DNA of 34,397 bases from JAVEDQ01 sp035468175. Its GTDB lineage: Bacteria > Actinomycetota > Actinomycetes > Frankiales > Frankiaceae. Location of the stretch: the NCBI GenBank assembly GCA_035468175.1, contig DATITC010000052.1, positions 1 through 34,397 on the forward strand. The letters are read 5' to 3'. The notes under the pieces were generated by a model. The model was not told the origin of the DNA, ran no database searches, and saw nothing but the letters and a program-made list of their open reading frames with translations. Each line of letters starts with the position of its first letter. Within the stretch, counting starts at the first letter, position 1. Positions 15,873 through 23,845 of this stretch are shown one piece after another. The position numbers and the translations under genes were made by a program.

Positions 15873-16747
15873 CCACGACCACCACGGTCGCCCGGGACGT
15901 CGGCCCGGCCGCCGAGCTCTCCGAACGTCGTCCGGCCGGCACCTGGACCGCGTACCGGTGGGAGTTGACCAAGCTCGCCGCGCAGGCACGCACGCGCTAC
16001 AGCCTGCTCGGCTGCCTGATCGCCCCGGTCATCGTCGTGCTCGTCCTCCACGGCCAACAGCGCCCCCCCAAGGACACCCTGTACGGCCGGCACATCCACG
16101 ACAGCGGCTACGCGATGCCGCTGCTGATCCTCGGTTTCGCGGCCCAGTGGGTGTTCCCGCTGCTCACCGCCCTCGTCGCGGGAGACATCTTCGCCAGCGA
16201 AGACCAGCTCGGTACCTGGAAGACGGTGCTGACCCGCTCCGTCAGCCGGACGCAGCTGTTCTGGGCGAAGGCGCTTGCCTCGGCAACCTTCGCCGTGGCC
16301 GTACTCGTCCTGCTCACCGCCAGCACCATTCTCGCCAGCGTTCTGGTCGTCGGCCATCAGCCACTCACCGGGCTCACTGGGCAGCTGATCGGGTCGACGT
16401 CGGCCGCCGAGCTCGTTGCGGCGAGTTGGGCCACCGCGCTCGCGCCGCTTCTCGGCTTCACCGCCCTGGCCATCCTGCTGTCGGTGCGCAGCCGTAACCC
16501 GGCGATCGGCATCGCCGGCCCGGTGGTGCTCGGACTGGTGATGCAGCTCTTCGGCAGCCTCGGCGGCCTCGACGCCCTCCGCCGGCTGCTGCTCACCACT
16601 CCGTTCGAGTCCTGGCACGGTTTGCTCGCCGAACACCGCTTCTACGGCCCGTTGACCACCGGGCTCGCCGTCAGCGTCGGGTGGACAGCCATCTGCCTTT
16701 CCCTCGCCTACTTCTCGCTGCGCCGCCGCGACATCACCGGAGGCTGA
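15869..16747 (+). CDS. ABC-2-type transporter permease
   Basis: A 292-residue membrane protein with about six segments. The cytoplasmic N-terminus leads into TAYRWELTKLAAQARTRYSLLG, typical of ABC-2 permeases, followed by a periplasmic stretch (about 68-90). A coupling region is visible around GDIFASEDQLGTWKTVLTRSVSRTQLFWAKAL, as in lantibiotic-type permeases, and the last segment ends SLAYFSLRRRDITGG. It forms the transport channel with the preceding ATPase. The start overlaps the ATPase stop by 4 nt. Its stop is followed after 4 nt by the lipoprotein gene, whose binding site GGAGG overlaps the end of this gene. Confidence 0.9.
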   Translation: MTTTTTVARDVGPAAELSERRPAGTWTAYRWELTKLAAQARTRYSLLGCLIAPVIVVLVLHGQQRPPKDTLYGRHIHDSGYAMPLLILGFAAQWVFPLLTALVAGDIFASEDQLGTWKTVLTRSVSRTQLFWAKALASATFAVAVLVLLTASTILASVLVVGHQPLTGLTGQLIGSTSAAELVAASWATALAPLLGFTALAILLSVRSRNPAIGIAGPVVLGLVMQLFGSLGGLDALRRLLLTTPFESWHGLLAEHRFYGPLTTGLAVSVGWTAICLSLAYFSLRRRDITGG

Positions 16748-16751
16748 ACCC

Positions 16752-17204
16752 GTGCGTATCTCGATCGTTCGCGGCCTCGCCGCTGCCGGTGGCCTCGCCG
16801 CCGTCCTCGCCCTGCCCGCCTGCGGCAGCTCCGACGTGACCCGCCCCCGGCTCGAGGCCGCGCTGGCACCGACCTTCGCCAACCTGTACGTGCAGCAGGC
16901 CGCCGTCCTGGGCCATCCCGGCGTCACCGTCGCCTCGACCGCGGCCAGGGCCAGCTGCGACAAGGGCGGTCCGAAGGTGGCTGACGTCGGCCCGGGCGCC
17001 GACTGGATCTGCATGGTCACCTGGCACGACCAGACCCGGACCGAGCAGAGCGGCAAGTTCGAGCTCCAGGCGCACAGCAACTCTTGCTACAGCGCCGGCG
17101 GCCCCTCCAAGCTCGTCGGGCTGCTGAGCATCACCGACACCCACGGCCGTGACGTGCCGAACCCGGTCTTCGAGTTCGACGGCTGCTTCGACCCCGCGAG
17201 CTGA
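16752..17204 (+). CDS. Lipoprotein linked to the ABC transporter
   Basis: A 150-residue lipoprotein: signal segment of about 23 residues ending LALPAC, with the lipidated Cys followed by Gly-Ser-Ser. The mature part has four further Cys (SCDKGG, WICMVTW, NSCYSAGG, DGCFDP), which could form two disulfides outside the cell. No named domain is recognised; it may belong to a small actinobacterial family with a cystatin-like or DUF-type fold. GTG at 16752 has GGAGG 8 nt upstream. It lies 4 nt after the permease gene, so it is probably the surface part of this ABC system, for example a substrate-binding or immunity-type protein. This role is inferred from position. Confidence 0.75.
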   Translation: MRISIVRGLAAAGGLAAVLALPACGSSDVTRPRLEAALAPTFANLYVQQAAVLGHPGVTVASTAARASCDKGGPKVADVGPGADWICMVTWHDQTRTEQSGKFELQAHSNSCYSAGGPSKLVGLLSITDTHGRDVPNPVFEFDGCFDPAS

Positions 17205-17375
17205 TAGGGAGATCCCCAACGGGTTGCTCAAGCCGAAACGTCTCGACCAAGCCCAAGGCGTCGGTCCGACGCAACGGCGGCAAAGCCGTTCGCCCGGGCA
17301 TCTGATCGGTCACCCGGCTGCTGGGGCGGGACGTTCGTCTCTTCCGCGCCGGGGCCGGGCTGACCACGCTGGAGC

Positions 17376-17402
17376 AGCGAGGGCCGCAGCGGTGCCCTCG
17401 CT
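17376..17402. terminator. Perfect 9-bp hairpin before the CtpE-like gene
   Basis: AGCGAGGGC (17376-17384) and GCCCTCGCT (17394-17402) pair perfectly around a 9-nt loop. It lies 29 nt before the ATPase start codon and 172 nt after the lipoprotein stop. It may end the ABC operon, or fold in the leader of the ATPase mRNA. The rest of the 229-nt gap shows no gene. Confidence 0.45.
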
Positions 17403-17433
17403 ACCGCCGTCTGCTCCCGGGAGTCGCCGAGTG

Positions 17434-19803
17434 ATGTCCCTCGACGAACGCGCGCCGGTAGCCGAGTCCGGCCTGAGCGCGGACGACGTCGCCGCGCGGG
17501 TGGCGTCCGGCCACGTCAACCGCATGCCCGAAGCCGCGGGCCGCAGCGGACGAGAGATCCTGGCCCGCAACACCTTCACCTGGCTCAATCTGATCTTCGC
17601 CGTTCTCGGCGCAGCCTCCCTGGCGACTGGAGCCGGTCCGGACGCGACCTTCCTGCTCATCGCCGTCCTCAACACCCTGGTGGGCACGGTGCAGGAGCTG
17701 CGGGCGAAAAGGACGCTGAACGCACTGGCGGTGATCAACGCCCCCCGCGTCCGAGTGATCCGAGACGGCACGGCGACCGAGGTCGTCTCCGAGGACGTCG
17801 TCCTCGATGACGTGGTCGAGCTCCGCGCCGGGGACCAGGTGGCGGCCGACGGATTGACGCTGACCGGACACGGCGAGGCGGACGAGTCGCTCGCCACCGG
17901 GGAATCCGACCCGGTCGTCAAGCAGCCCGGCGACGCGCTGCTGGCCGGCAGCTGGATCGTCAGCGGAGCACTGCGAGCCCGTGTCACCGCGGTCGGGGCG
18001 GACTCCTACGCCGGGCGGCTGGCCATCGAGGCCCGCCGGTTCTCGCTGACCGGGTCCGAGCTGATGGGCGGAATCAACACCATCCTCCGCTGGCTGGCGA
18101 TCGTGTCCGCGGTGATCGCCCCGATCCTTCTCGTGCGCCAGCTGCAGGTCCAGCCGTGGCGGCTGGCCGTCCGGTCCACGGTCGCCGCGCTCATCGGCAT
18201 GATCCCCGAGGGGTTGGTGCTGCTGACGACGATCGCGTTCCTGACCGCGGCCGTCCGCCTCGGCCACCGTCGCGTTCTGGTGCAAGAGCTGCCCGCGGTG
18301 GAGGGGCTGGCCCGCGTCGACTCGCTGTGCACGGACAAGACCGGCACGCTGACGGAAGGACGCGTCGAGTGGGACGGTTTGCTGCTGCCCGAACCCGAGC
18401 AGGCAACCGAGCCCGCTGACGAGTGCCGGGCCGCGCTCGCCGCCCTCGCCGCGGCCCCCGGCGGCAACGCCACTCTCGCTGCCGTGGCCGACGGCGCCGG
18501 CGAAGATCCCGGCTGGTCGCGCACCGCGGATGTGCCCTTCAGCTCGGCCCGCAAGTGGAGCGGAGCCGCCTACGCCGACCACGGGACATGGGTACTCGGC
18601 GCGGCGGAGATGGTGACTGCAGCCGATCCGGCCGGGCTGCTGGAACCGGCCGCCGAGCTGGCCGCTGCGGGCCTCCGTGTGCTGGTCCTGGCCCGCTCGA
18701 CAGAACCTCTCCCGGATCAGGTCCTGCCGGCCGGACTCGAGATCGTGGCGGTGGTGCGGCTGCGCGAGCGACTTCGCCCCGATGCGACGGAGACCCTCGC
18801 GTACTTCGCCCGCCAGCACGTCGTCGTCCGGGTGGTGTCCGGGGACAACGCCAGTACCGTCGGCGCGGTTGCGAGCCAGGTCGGCCTGCCCGGGGCGGAT
18901 CAACCGGTCGACGCCCGCGGACTGCCGACGGACCCAGCGGCGTTCGCCGAGCAGATCGAGCAGCACACCGTGTTCGGACGGGTGACGCCTGATCAGAAGC
19001 GGGAGATGGTGGACGCGCTGCGCCGCCGCGGACATGTCATCGCGATGACCGGCGACGGGGTGAACGACACCCTGGCCCTCAAGGACGCCGACCTCGGCAT
19101 CGCCATGGGGACCGGCTCGGCAGTGGCTCGCGGTGTCGCTCAGCTGGTCCTGCTGGACAACCAGTTCTCGGCGCTGCCCTCGGTGGTCTCCGAGGGACGG
19201 CGGGTCCTGACCAACATCGAGCGGGTCGCCGTCCTGTTCCTGGTCAAGAACGTGTACTCGTTCTTCATCGCGGTGGTGGTCGCCGTCGCCGGCTGGCCGT
19301 ACCCGTTCCTGCCCCGGCACCTGACGTTGGTCAGCGGGCTCGCCATCGGCATTCCCGCCTTCTTCCTTGCCCTGGCGCCGAACGAGGAGCGGTTCTATCC
19401 GGGGTTCGTCCGACGCGTGGCGGAGTTCTCGCTGCTCGCCGGGGCCGTGACGGCGGTGGCGGTGCTGCTCAGCTACGGAGTCGCGCGGGAGGAGAGTCGC
19501 GACTCGGACCAGGCGCGCACCACCGCGGTGATCGTCGTGATCGTCGTGTCGCTCTGGGTGCTGCTGCTGGTCGCGCGCCCCCTTCGCCCCTGGAAGCTGG
19601 CCGTCGTCGTCTCGGTGGGGACCGCCCTCGGTGCCGCCTTCTTCATCCCCGGCGTCAACACCTTCTTCAGCATCGACCGGCGGCCGGATCTCGAGGTGAC
19701 GTTGCAGAGCGCCGGCTTTGGCGCGGCCGCTTGCGTGCTGATCGCGCTGGGGACCGCCGCGCTCGACCGGCGCCGAGCCAACCAGATTGCGAGGGCCACA
19801 TGA
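17434..19803 (+). CDS. CtpE-like cation-translocating P-type ATPase
   Basis: A 789-residue P-type ATPase. Visible are TGES (155-158), IPEGL in segment 4 (257-261), DKTGT (301-305), SGDN, and TGDGVNDTLAL hinge; about ten membrane segments are predicted. IPEGL in place of CPx or SPC excludes a P1B heavy-metal pump. The segment LTTIAFLTAAVRLGHRRVL plus VQELPAVEGLARVD strongly recalls mycobacterial CtpE, which takes up Ca(II). The N-terminal domain is short, as in CtpE. ATG 17434 is used; the GTG at 17431 is equally close to the GGGAG site at 17419-17423. The stop overlaps the next ATPase gene (ATGA), so the two pumps are made together. Calcium as the substrate rests on family likeness only. Confidence 0.87.
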   Translation: MSLDERAPVAESGLSADDVAARVASGHVNRMPEAAGRSGREILARNTFTWLNLIFAVLGAASLATGAGPDATFLLIAVLNTLVGTVQELRAKRTLNALAVINAPRVRVIRDGTATEVVSEDVVLDDVVELRAGDQVAADGLTLTGHGEADESLATGESDPVVKQPGDALLAGSWIVSGALRARVTAVGADSYAGRLAIEARRFSLTGSELMGGINTILRWLAIVSAVIAPILLVRQLQVQPWRLAVRSTVAALIGMIPEGLVLLTTIAFLTAAVRLGHRRVLVQELPAVEGLARVDSLCTDKTGTLTEGRVEWDGLLLPEPEQATEPADECRAALAALAAAPGGNATLAAVADGAGEDPGWSRTADVPFSSARKWSGAAYADHGTWVLGAAEMVTAADPAGLLEPAAELAAAGLRVLVLARSTEPLPDQVLPAGLEIVAVVRLRERLRPDATETLAYFARQHVVVRVVSGDNASTVGAVASQVGLPGADQPVDARGLPTDPAAFAEQIEQHTVFGRVTPDQKREMVDALRRRGHVIAMTGDGVNDTLALKDADLGIAMGTGSAVARGVAQLVLLDNQFSALPSVVSEGRRVLTNIERVAVLFLVKNVYSFFIAVVVAVAGWPYPFLPRHLTLVSGLAIGIPAFFLALAPNEERFYPGFVRRVAEFSLLAGAVTAVAVLLSYGVAREESRDSDQARTTAVIVVIVVSLWVLLLVARPLRPWKLAVVVSVGTALGAAFFIPGVNTFFSIDRRPDLEVTLQSAGFGAAACVLIALGTAALDRRRANQIARAT

Positions 19804-22175
19804 GTTCCGGCGAAGCCCGCACATCCGGCGCATCCCGCGAGCCCCGCGAAGGCCGGCAGCCTCAGATCCGCGCCCGCGTGGACGGCAACGTCGTGATGCT
19901 GGCACTGACGCTGCTCGGGCTGCTCATCGGCGGCGCCGCTCACCTGACCGGCCACCCCGGGGCGGGCGACGTGCTGTGGGCGGCGACCACCGCCGGTGCG
20001 GCGGCTGTGGCCGTCTGGTGGGTCGTCGCCGCAGCCTTGCGACGCCACCTCGGGGTGGACGTCCTCGCTCTGCTCGCGCTGGTCGGGACGCTCGTGGTCG
20101 ACGAGTACCTGGCCGGATCGGTGATCGCGGTGATGCTGGCGACCGGCCGCTCGCTCGAGGCGTGGGCGGCGGGTCGGGCCAACCGGGAACTGCGGAGGCT
20201 GGTCGAGCGCGCGCCGCGGATCGCTCATCGACGGGACGCCGACGGCACGACCGACGTCCCGGTCGCCGAGATCGCGGTGGGCGCCCTGTTGTTGGTCAAG
20301 CCGGGCGAGGTCGTGCCGGTCGACGGGCACGTCGTCGCTGGTCCGGCGGTGATCGACGAATCCGCGCTGACCGGCGAGCCGATGCCGGTCGAGCACGCGA
20401 CAGGCGAGTTAGTGCGAAGCGGCACGGTCAACGTCGGCGGTCCGATCGAACTGCGGGCCGTGACCACCTCGGCCGACAGCACCTATGCCGGGATCGTCGA
20501 CCTCGTCGCGTCGGCGCAGACCGAGCAGGCCCCCGCGGTGCGGCTGGCCGACCGGTACGCCCTGTGGTTCCTGGTACTCAGCCTCGCCATCGCCATCGCG
20601 GCCGGTCTGGCAGCCGGGGAGCTGTCCCGGGCGGTCGCGGTTCTGGTCGTCGCTACGCCGTGTCCACTGATCCTCGCCGTGCCCGTCGCGCTGGTCTCCG
20701 GGTTGTCGTTGACCGCCCGCCGTGGCGTGGTCGTCAAGGGCGGGGGGCCACTCGAGCGGCTTGCCGGCAGCCGGGTGCTCCTGTTCGACAAGACCGGCAC
20801 GCTCACCGACGGACAGCCGGCGATGGTCGGGATCCGGGGCTCGGACGGCGGGCTTGGCGAGGCCGAGGCGCTGCGGTTCGCCGCGTCGCTGGACCAGCTC
20901 TCCCCCCACGTGCTCGCCGGGGCCGTCGTCCGCGCCGCCGCGGAGCGACAGCTGCCGCTGTCCATGCCCGAGTCGGTCGAGGAGGTGCCCGGGCACGGCA
21001 TCCGCGGTGTGGTGGAGGGTCACGCGGTTGCCGTCGGGAAGCGTAGCTGGATCGGTGGGGACGACGCCTGGCTGCAGGAGGTACGGCGGCGCGCCGACCG
21101 GGACGGTCAGCTGACCGTATTCGTGGCGGTCGACGGCCAGCCGGAGGCGGTGCTGCTGTTCGCCGACCGGATCCGCCCGGACGCGGCACGCACCATCCGG
21201 CGACTCCGGAGAGACGGGATCGAGAAGATCGTCATGGTCACCGGGGACCGGACCGACGTCGCCGAGACCGTCGGCGCCATGATCGGCGTCGACCAGGTCC
21301 TCGCTGAGCAGACCCCGGAGCAGAAGCTCGAGGCGGTCACCGCCGCCCGTCGGGTGGGACCCACGGTCATGGTCGGCGACGGCATCAACGACGCACCCGC
21401 CCTGGCGCTCGCCGACGTCGGCGTCGCCATCGCGACCCGCGGCGCCACGGCGTCCTCGGAGGCCGCCGACGTCGTGCTCAACGTCGACCGGCTCGATCGC
21501 GTGGGCGACGCCATTGTGATCGCCCGGCGATGCCGCCGCATCGCCGTACAGAGCGTCCTCGTCGGCATCGGACTCTCGCTGATAGCCATGGGTTTCGCGG
21601 CGGTGGGACTGCTGCCCGCCACCTGGGGCGCCATCACCCAGGAAGCCATCGACGTCGCCGTCATCCTCAACGCGCTGCGCGCTCTCGCGCCGGGCAGCAC
21701 CGCGAGCAGCCTCGACCGGACCGACAGCGCGCTCGCCGGGCGCTTCGCCGCCGAACACCAGACGCTGCGGCCGGAGCTCGACCAGGTCCGCGACGCTGCT
21801 GACGCCATCGGCGCCGTTCCGGACAGCCAGGCCGTCGAAGGGGCGGCACAGGCGTACCGGTGGCTGTCCGAGGTGCTGTGGCCGCACGAGCAGAACGAGG
21901 ACACCCGCCTGTATCCGATGCTCGACCGGGTGCTGGGCGGTCCGGAAACCACCGCGACCATGAGCCGGGCCCACACCGAGATCGCGCAGCTGATCCGCCA
22001 ACTCGGGCGGAACCTCGACGAGCTGGGACCACAGCCCGCCCCGGCCGATCTGGCCGAGCTGCGGCGCCTGCTCTACGGGCTGCACGCCATCCTGAGCCTG
22101 CATTTCGCGCAGGAGGACGAGAATTACCTGTCCCTGGCGGACGACACGGACGTCGAGCAGGGCCGGGCCCGCTAA
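19800..22175 (+). CDS. P1B-5-type metal ATPase with C-terminal hemerythrin domain
   Basis: A 791-residue pump. The ATPase part shows TGEP (191-194), TPCPL in segment 6 (286-290), DKTGT (330-334), a GDGINDAPAL hinge and QEAID in the last segment (about 614-618). TPCP plus QExxD marks the P1B-5 group, linked to Ni(II) and Fe(II) export. The HP motif of the nucleotide domain reads SPHVLA, with His-Val in place of His-Pro. Residues 648-785 form a hemerythrin-like domain: EH (653), WPHEQNE (694-700), RAH (725), LH (762) and HFAQEDE (768-774) supply the di-iron ligands. Such fusions have been described for P1B-5 ATPases, for example in Acidothermus. The domain may sense iron or oxygen. GAGGG lies just before the ATG, which overlaps the CtpE-like stop. 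Confidence 0.93.
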   Translation: MSSGEARTSGASREPREGRQPQIRARVDGNVVMLALTLLGLLIGGAAHLTGHPGAGDVLWAATTAGAAAVAVWWVVAAALRRHLGVDVLALLALVGTLVVDEYLAGSVIAVMLATGRSLEAWAAGRANRELRRLVERAPRIAHRRDADGTTDVPVAEIAVGALLLVKPGEVVPVDGHVVAGPAVIDESALTGEPMPVEHATGELVRSGTVNVGGPIELRAVTTSADSTYAGIVDLVASAQTEQAPAVRLADRYALWFLVLSLAIAIAAGLAAGELSRAVAVLVVATPCPLILAVPVALVSGLSLTARRGVVVKGGGPLERLAGSRVLLFDKTGTLTDGQPAMVGIRGSDGGLGEAEALRFAASLDQLSPHVLAGAVVRAAAERQLPLSMPESVEEVPGHGIRGVVEGHAVAVGKRSWIGGDDAWLQEVRRRADRDGQLTVFVAVDGQPEAVLLFADRIRPDAARTIRRLRRDGIEKIVMVTGDRTDVAETVGAMIGVDQVLAEQTPEQKLEAVTAARRVGPTVMVGDGINDAPALALADVGVAIATRGATASSEAADVVLNVDRLDRVGDAIVIARRCRRIAVQSVLVGIGLSLIAMGFAAVGLLPATWGAITQEAIDVAVILNALRALAPGSTASSLDRTDSALAGRFAAEHQTLRPELDQVRDAADAIGAVPDSQAVEGAAQAYRWLSEVLWPHEQNEDTRLYPMLDRVLGGPETTATMSRAHTEIAQLIRQLGRNLDELGPQPAPADLAELRRLLYGLHAILSLHFAQEDENYLSLADDTDVEQGRAR

Positions 22176-22179
22176 CGTC

Positions 22180-22197
22180 CCCGATCGCTTGATCGGG
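22180..22197 (+). terminator. Terminator-like hairpin after the P1B-5 gene
   Basis: CCCGATC (22180-22186), loop GCTT, GATCGGG (22191-22197): a perfect 7-bp stem with a tetraloop, 4 nt after the TAA stop. There is no U-tract, as is common in GC-rich actinobacteria. It likely ends the two-pump operon. Confidence 0.6.
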
Positions 22198-22233
22198 TGA
22201 ACAGCTTGGCCAGGTACGTGTCGAACGACCGCT

Positions 22234-23211
22234 ATGCGCAAGCTCGCCAGTTTAGTACTCGTGGTCGCAGCGACGCTGGCGCCGGTTCTGACCGCCTGCA
22301 CCCCCACGGCACCGGTCGCACCGCCTTACGTTCCGCTCGCCGACGCCTACCCGGTGGGCATCCGGACCGAAACGGTCTACGACGCCGCCCGTGGCACGGC
22401 CGCCCGCTGGCCGATTCCGGCTCATGCGGGGAGAAACCTCGCCACCACCTTCTACTACCCGGCTGCCGCCGGCATGGTGTCGACCAATGACCAGGCGGGG
22501 ACGGCACCTCGGCTCGGCAACTTCCCCCTGGTGGTGTTCGCGCACGGTTTCGACGTCAATCCGGCGACCTATGAACCGTTCCTGCACACCGTCGCCGCGC
22601 ACGGCTATGTCGTGGCCGCTCCGACGTTCCCGATCGAAGGCCACATCGCGGGCCAGGCTCCGGCTCAGCGCAGCTCGGCCGAGATGGTCAACCAGATGTA
22701 CGACCTCTCCGCCGTCATCACCGCCGTCCAGCAGCGTGCGGCCGGGAACACGTGGCTGCACGGCACCGTCAACGCGGCCGATGTCGCTGTCGTCGGCCAC
22801 TCCGACGGCGCCATGACGGTCGCGGGGATGCAGCTCAGCAGCGGCTACTACGACAGCCGACCGAGGGCCACCGTGGTGCTCTCCGGTGCCGCGCTGGACG
22901 TCCCAGGCGGCAGGTACGGCATCCGCAACACCGTGCCGCTCCTGATCGAACAGGCCGACGGCGACCCGTACAACAACCCGGCGAACGCCCAGTTCCTCTT
23001 CGACAACGCACACGGGTCGAAGGCATATCTGAAGCTGACGGGCGGCTATCACCTATGGCCGCTGATCGGGAACAACTACATCGCGGACCTGACGCGGCGG
23101 GCCGTACTCGCCCACCTCGACGGCCAGTTGAAGGGCTCGGCGACGGCCTTCTGGGCGTTGGCTAGTGTCGGCAGCCGACCCGGCTTCACCTCCATCACGT
23201 TCGCCCGCTGA
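22234..23211 (+). CDS. Secreted alpha/beta hydrolase lipoprotein
   Basis: A 325-residue protein with a lipoprotein signal (MRKLASL... LTAC, Cys22). The alpha/beta-hydrolase core shows FAHGFDVNP (oxyanion region, 102-110), the nucleophile elbow GHSDG (Ser190), a likely acid Asp in EQADGDPYNNP (about 247) and the catalytic His in GGYHLWPL (about 275). It resembles chlorophyllase, PAF-acetylhydrolase-like or dienelactone hydrolase-like secreted esterases. It should act on an ester outside the membrane; the substrate is unknown. No Shine-Dalgarno sequence precedes the ATG at 22234. It is transcribed separately from the ATPases, after the hairpin at 22180. Confidence 0.8.
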   Translation: MRKLASLVLVVAATLAPVLTACTPTAPVAPPYVPLADAYPVGIRTETVYDAARGTAARWPIPAHAGRNLATTFYYPAAAGMVSTNDQAGTAPRLGNFPLVVFAHGFDVNPATYEPFLHTVAAHGYVVAAPTFPIEGHIAGQAPAQRSSAEMVNQMYDLSAVITAVQQRAAGNTWLHGTVNAADVAVVGHSDGAMTVAGMQLSSGYYDSRPRATVVLSGAALDVPGGRYGIRNTVPLLIEQADGDPYNNPANAQFLFDNAHGSKAYLKLTGGYHLWPLIGNNYIADLTRRAVLAHLDGQLKGSATAFWALASVGSRPGFTSITFAR

Positions 23212-23310
23212 CGGGTCGCCCCAACCGGTCCCGCAGGAAATCGACCGCCAACCGGGATTGCGTCGATGGAGCGGGTGGTGGGCCGGCACGATCAGTGCTT
23301 CATTCGTCGC

Positions 23311-23814
23311 ATGTCCGCATTCCCAGACGTCCGCTGGGGTTCCGAGTCCTCGCGGATCCGCAAGCCCCTCATCGCCTTCGCCGGCACTCCCCTCGGCTCC
23401 TGGTTGATCAAGCAGATGGTGCCCGTCGACCGATGGCTCATCCGCCACAGCAACAGCAGGCTCACCATGCTCGGGCCCTCCGGCGCCCCGCTGCTCCTGC
23501 TCACCACCACCGGGGCGAAGTCCGGGCTGCCACGGACGACGCCGCTGGTCTACGCCCGCGATGGTGACGACCTGGTCGTCGTCGGGAGCAACTACGGGGC
23601 CGAACAGCACCCCGCCTGGAGCAGCAACCTCCTCGCCCATCCCGAGGCGGTCGTCACCATCGGCGGCACGGCTGTCCCGGCCCGGGCGACACTGCTGGCC
23701 GGTGCCGAGGCGGATGCCGCGTTCGAGAAAGTGGCCGAGATGATCAAGACCTACCGGGTGTATCGGCGCCGCACCGATCGGACGTTCCGCATCTTCCGAC
23801 TCTCAGCCACCTGA
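23311..23814 (+). CDS. F420-type nitroreductase family protein (DDN-like)
   Basis: A 167-residue protein of the deazaflavin-dependent nitroreductase family. Typical parts are LTMLGPSGAPLLLLTTTGAKSGLPRTTPLVY (strand-turn-strand with TTTGAKSG), DDLVVVGSNYGAEQHPAWSSNLLAHPEAVVTIGG and the Tyr/Arg-rich end YRVYRRRTDRTFRIFRL. Such proteins bind cofactor F420 in a split barrel and reduce quinones or nitro compounds; the family implies that the host makes F420. ATG at 23311 fits the usual N-terminal length; an ATG at 23266 adds 15 residues without family likeness. Neither has a clear Shine-Dalgarno sequence. It converges on the next hydrolase gene. Confidence 0.87.
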   Translation: MSAFPDVRWGSESSRIRKPLIAFAGTPLGSWLIKQMVPVDRWLIRHSNSRLTMLGPSGAPLLLLTTTGAKSGLPRTTPLVYARDGDDLVVVGSNYGAEQHPAWSSNLLAHPEAVVTIGGTAVPARATLLAGAEADAAFEKVAEMIKTYRVYRRRTDRTFRIFRLSAT

Positions 23815-23821
23815 GGGCGAT

Positions 23822-23845
23822 GGGTTCCCGTCAGGACAGGAACCC
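23822..23845. terminator. Bidirectional terminator-like hairpin
   Basis: GGGTTCC (23822-23828) and GGAACCC (23839-23845) form a perfect 7-bp stem around a 10-nt loop. It sits between, and partly in, two convergent gene ends (23814 and 23831), so it could stop both transcripts. Confidence 0.45.

Noticed and set aside
15719..17080. 453-residue minus-strand frame
   Set aside because: It runs opposite the ABC permease and lipoprotein genes, whose own motifs and ribosome binding sites are clear.
17401..19905. 834-residue open frame on the minus strand
   Set aside because: It is antisense to the intact CtpE-like ATPase, is rich in Arg, Gly, Asp and His without domain likeness, and arises from the codon bias of the real gene.
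20409..22307. 632-residue open frame on the minus strand
   Set aside because: It lies antisense to the P1B-5 ATPase and its hemerythrin domain, has no family motif and no plausible ribosome binding site.
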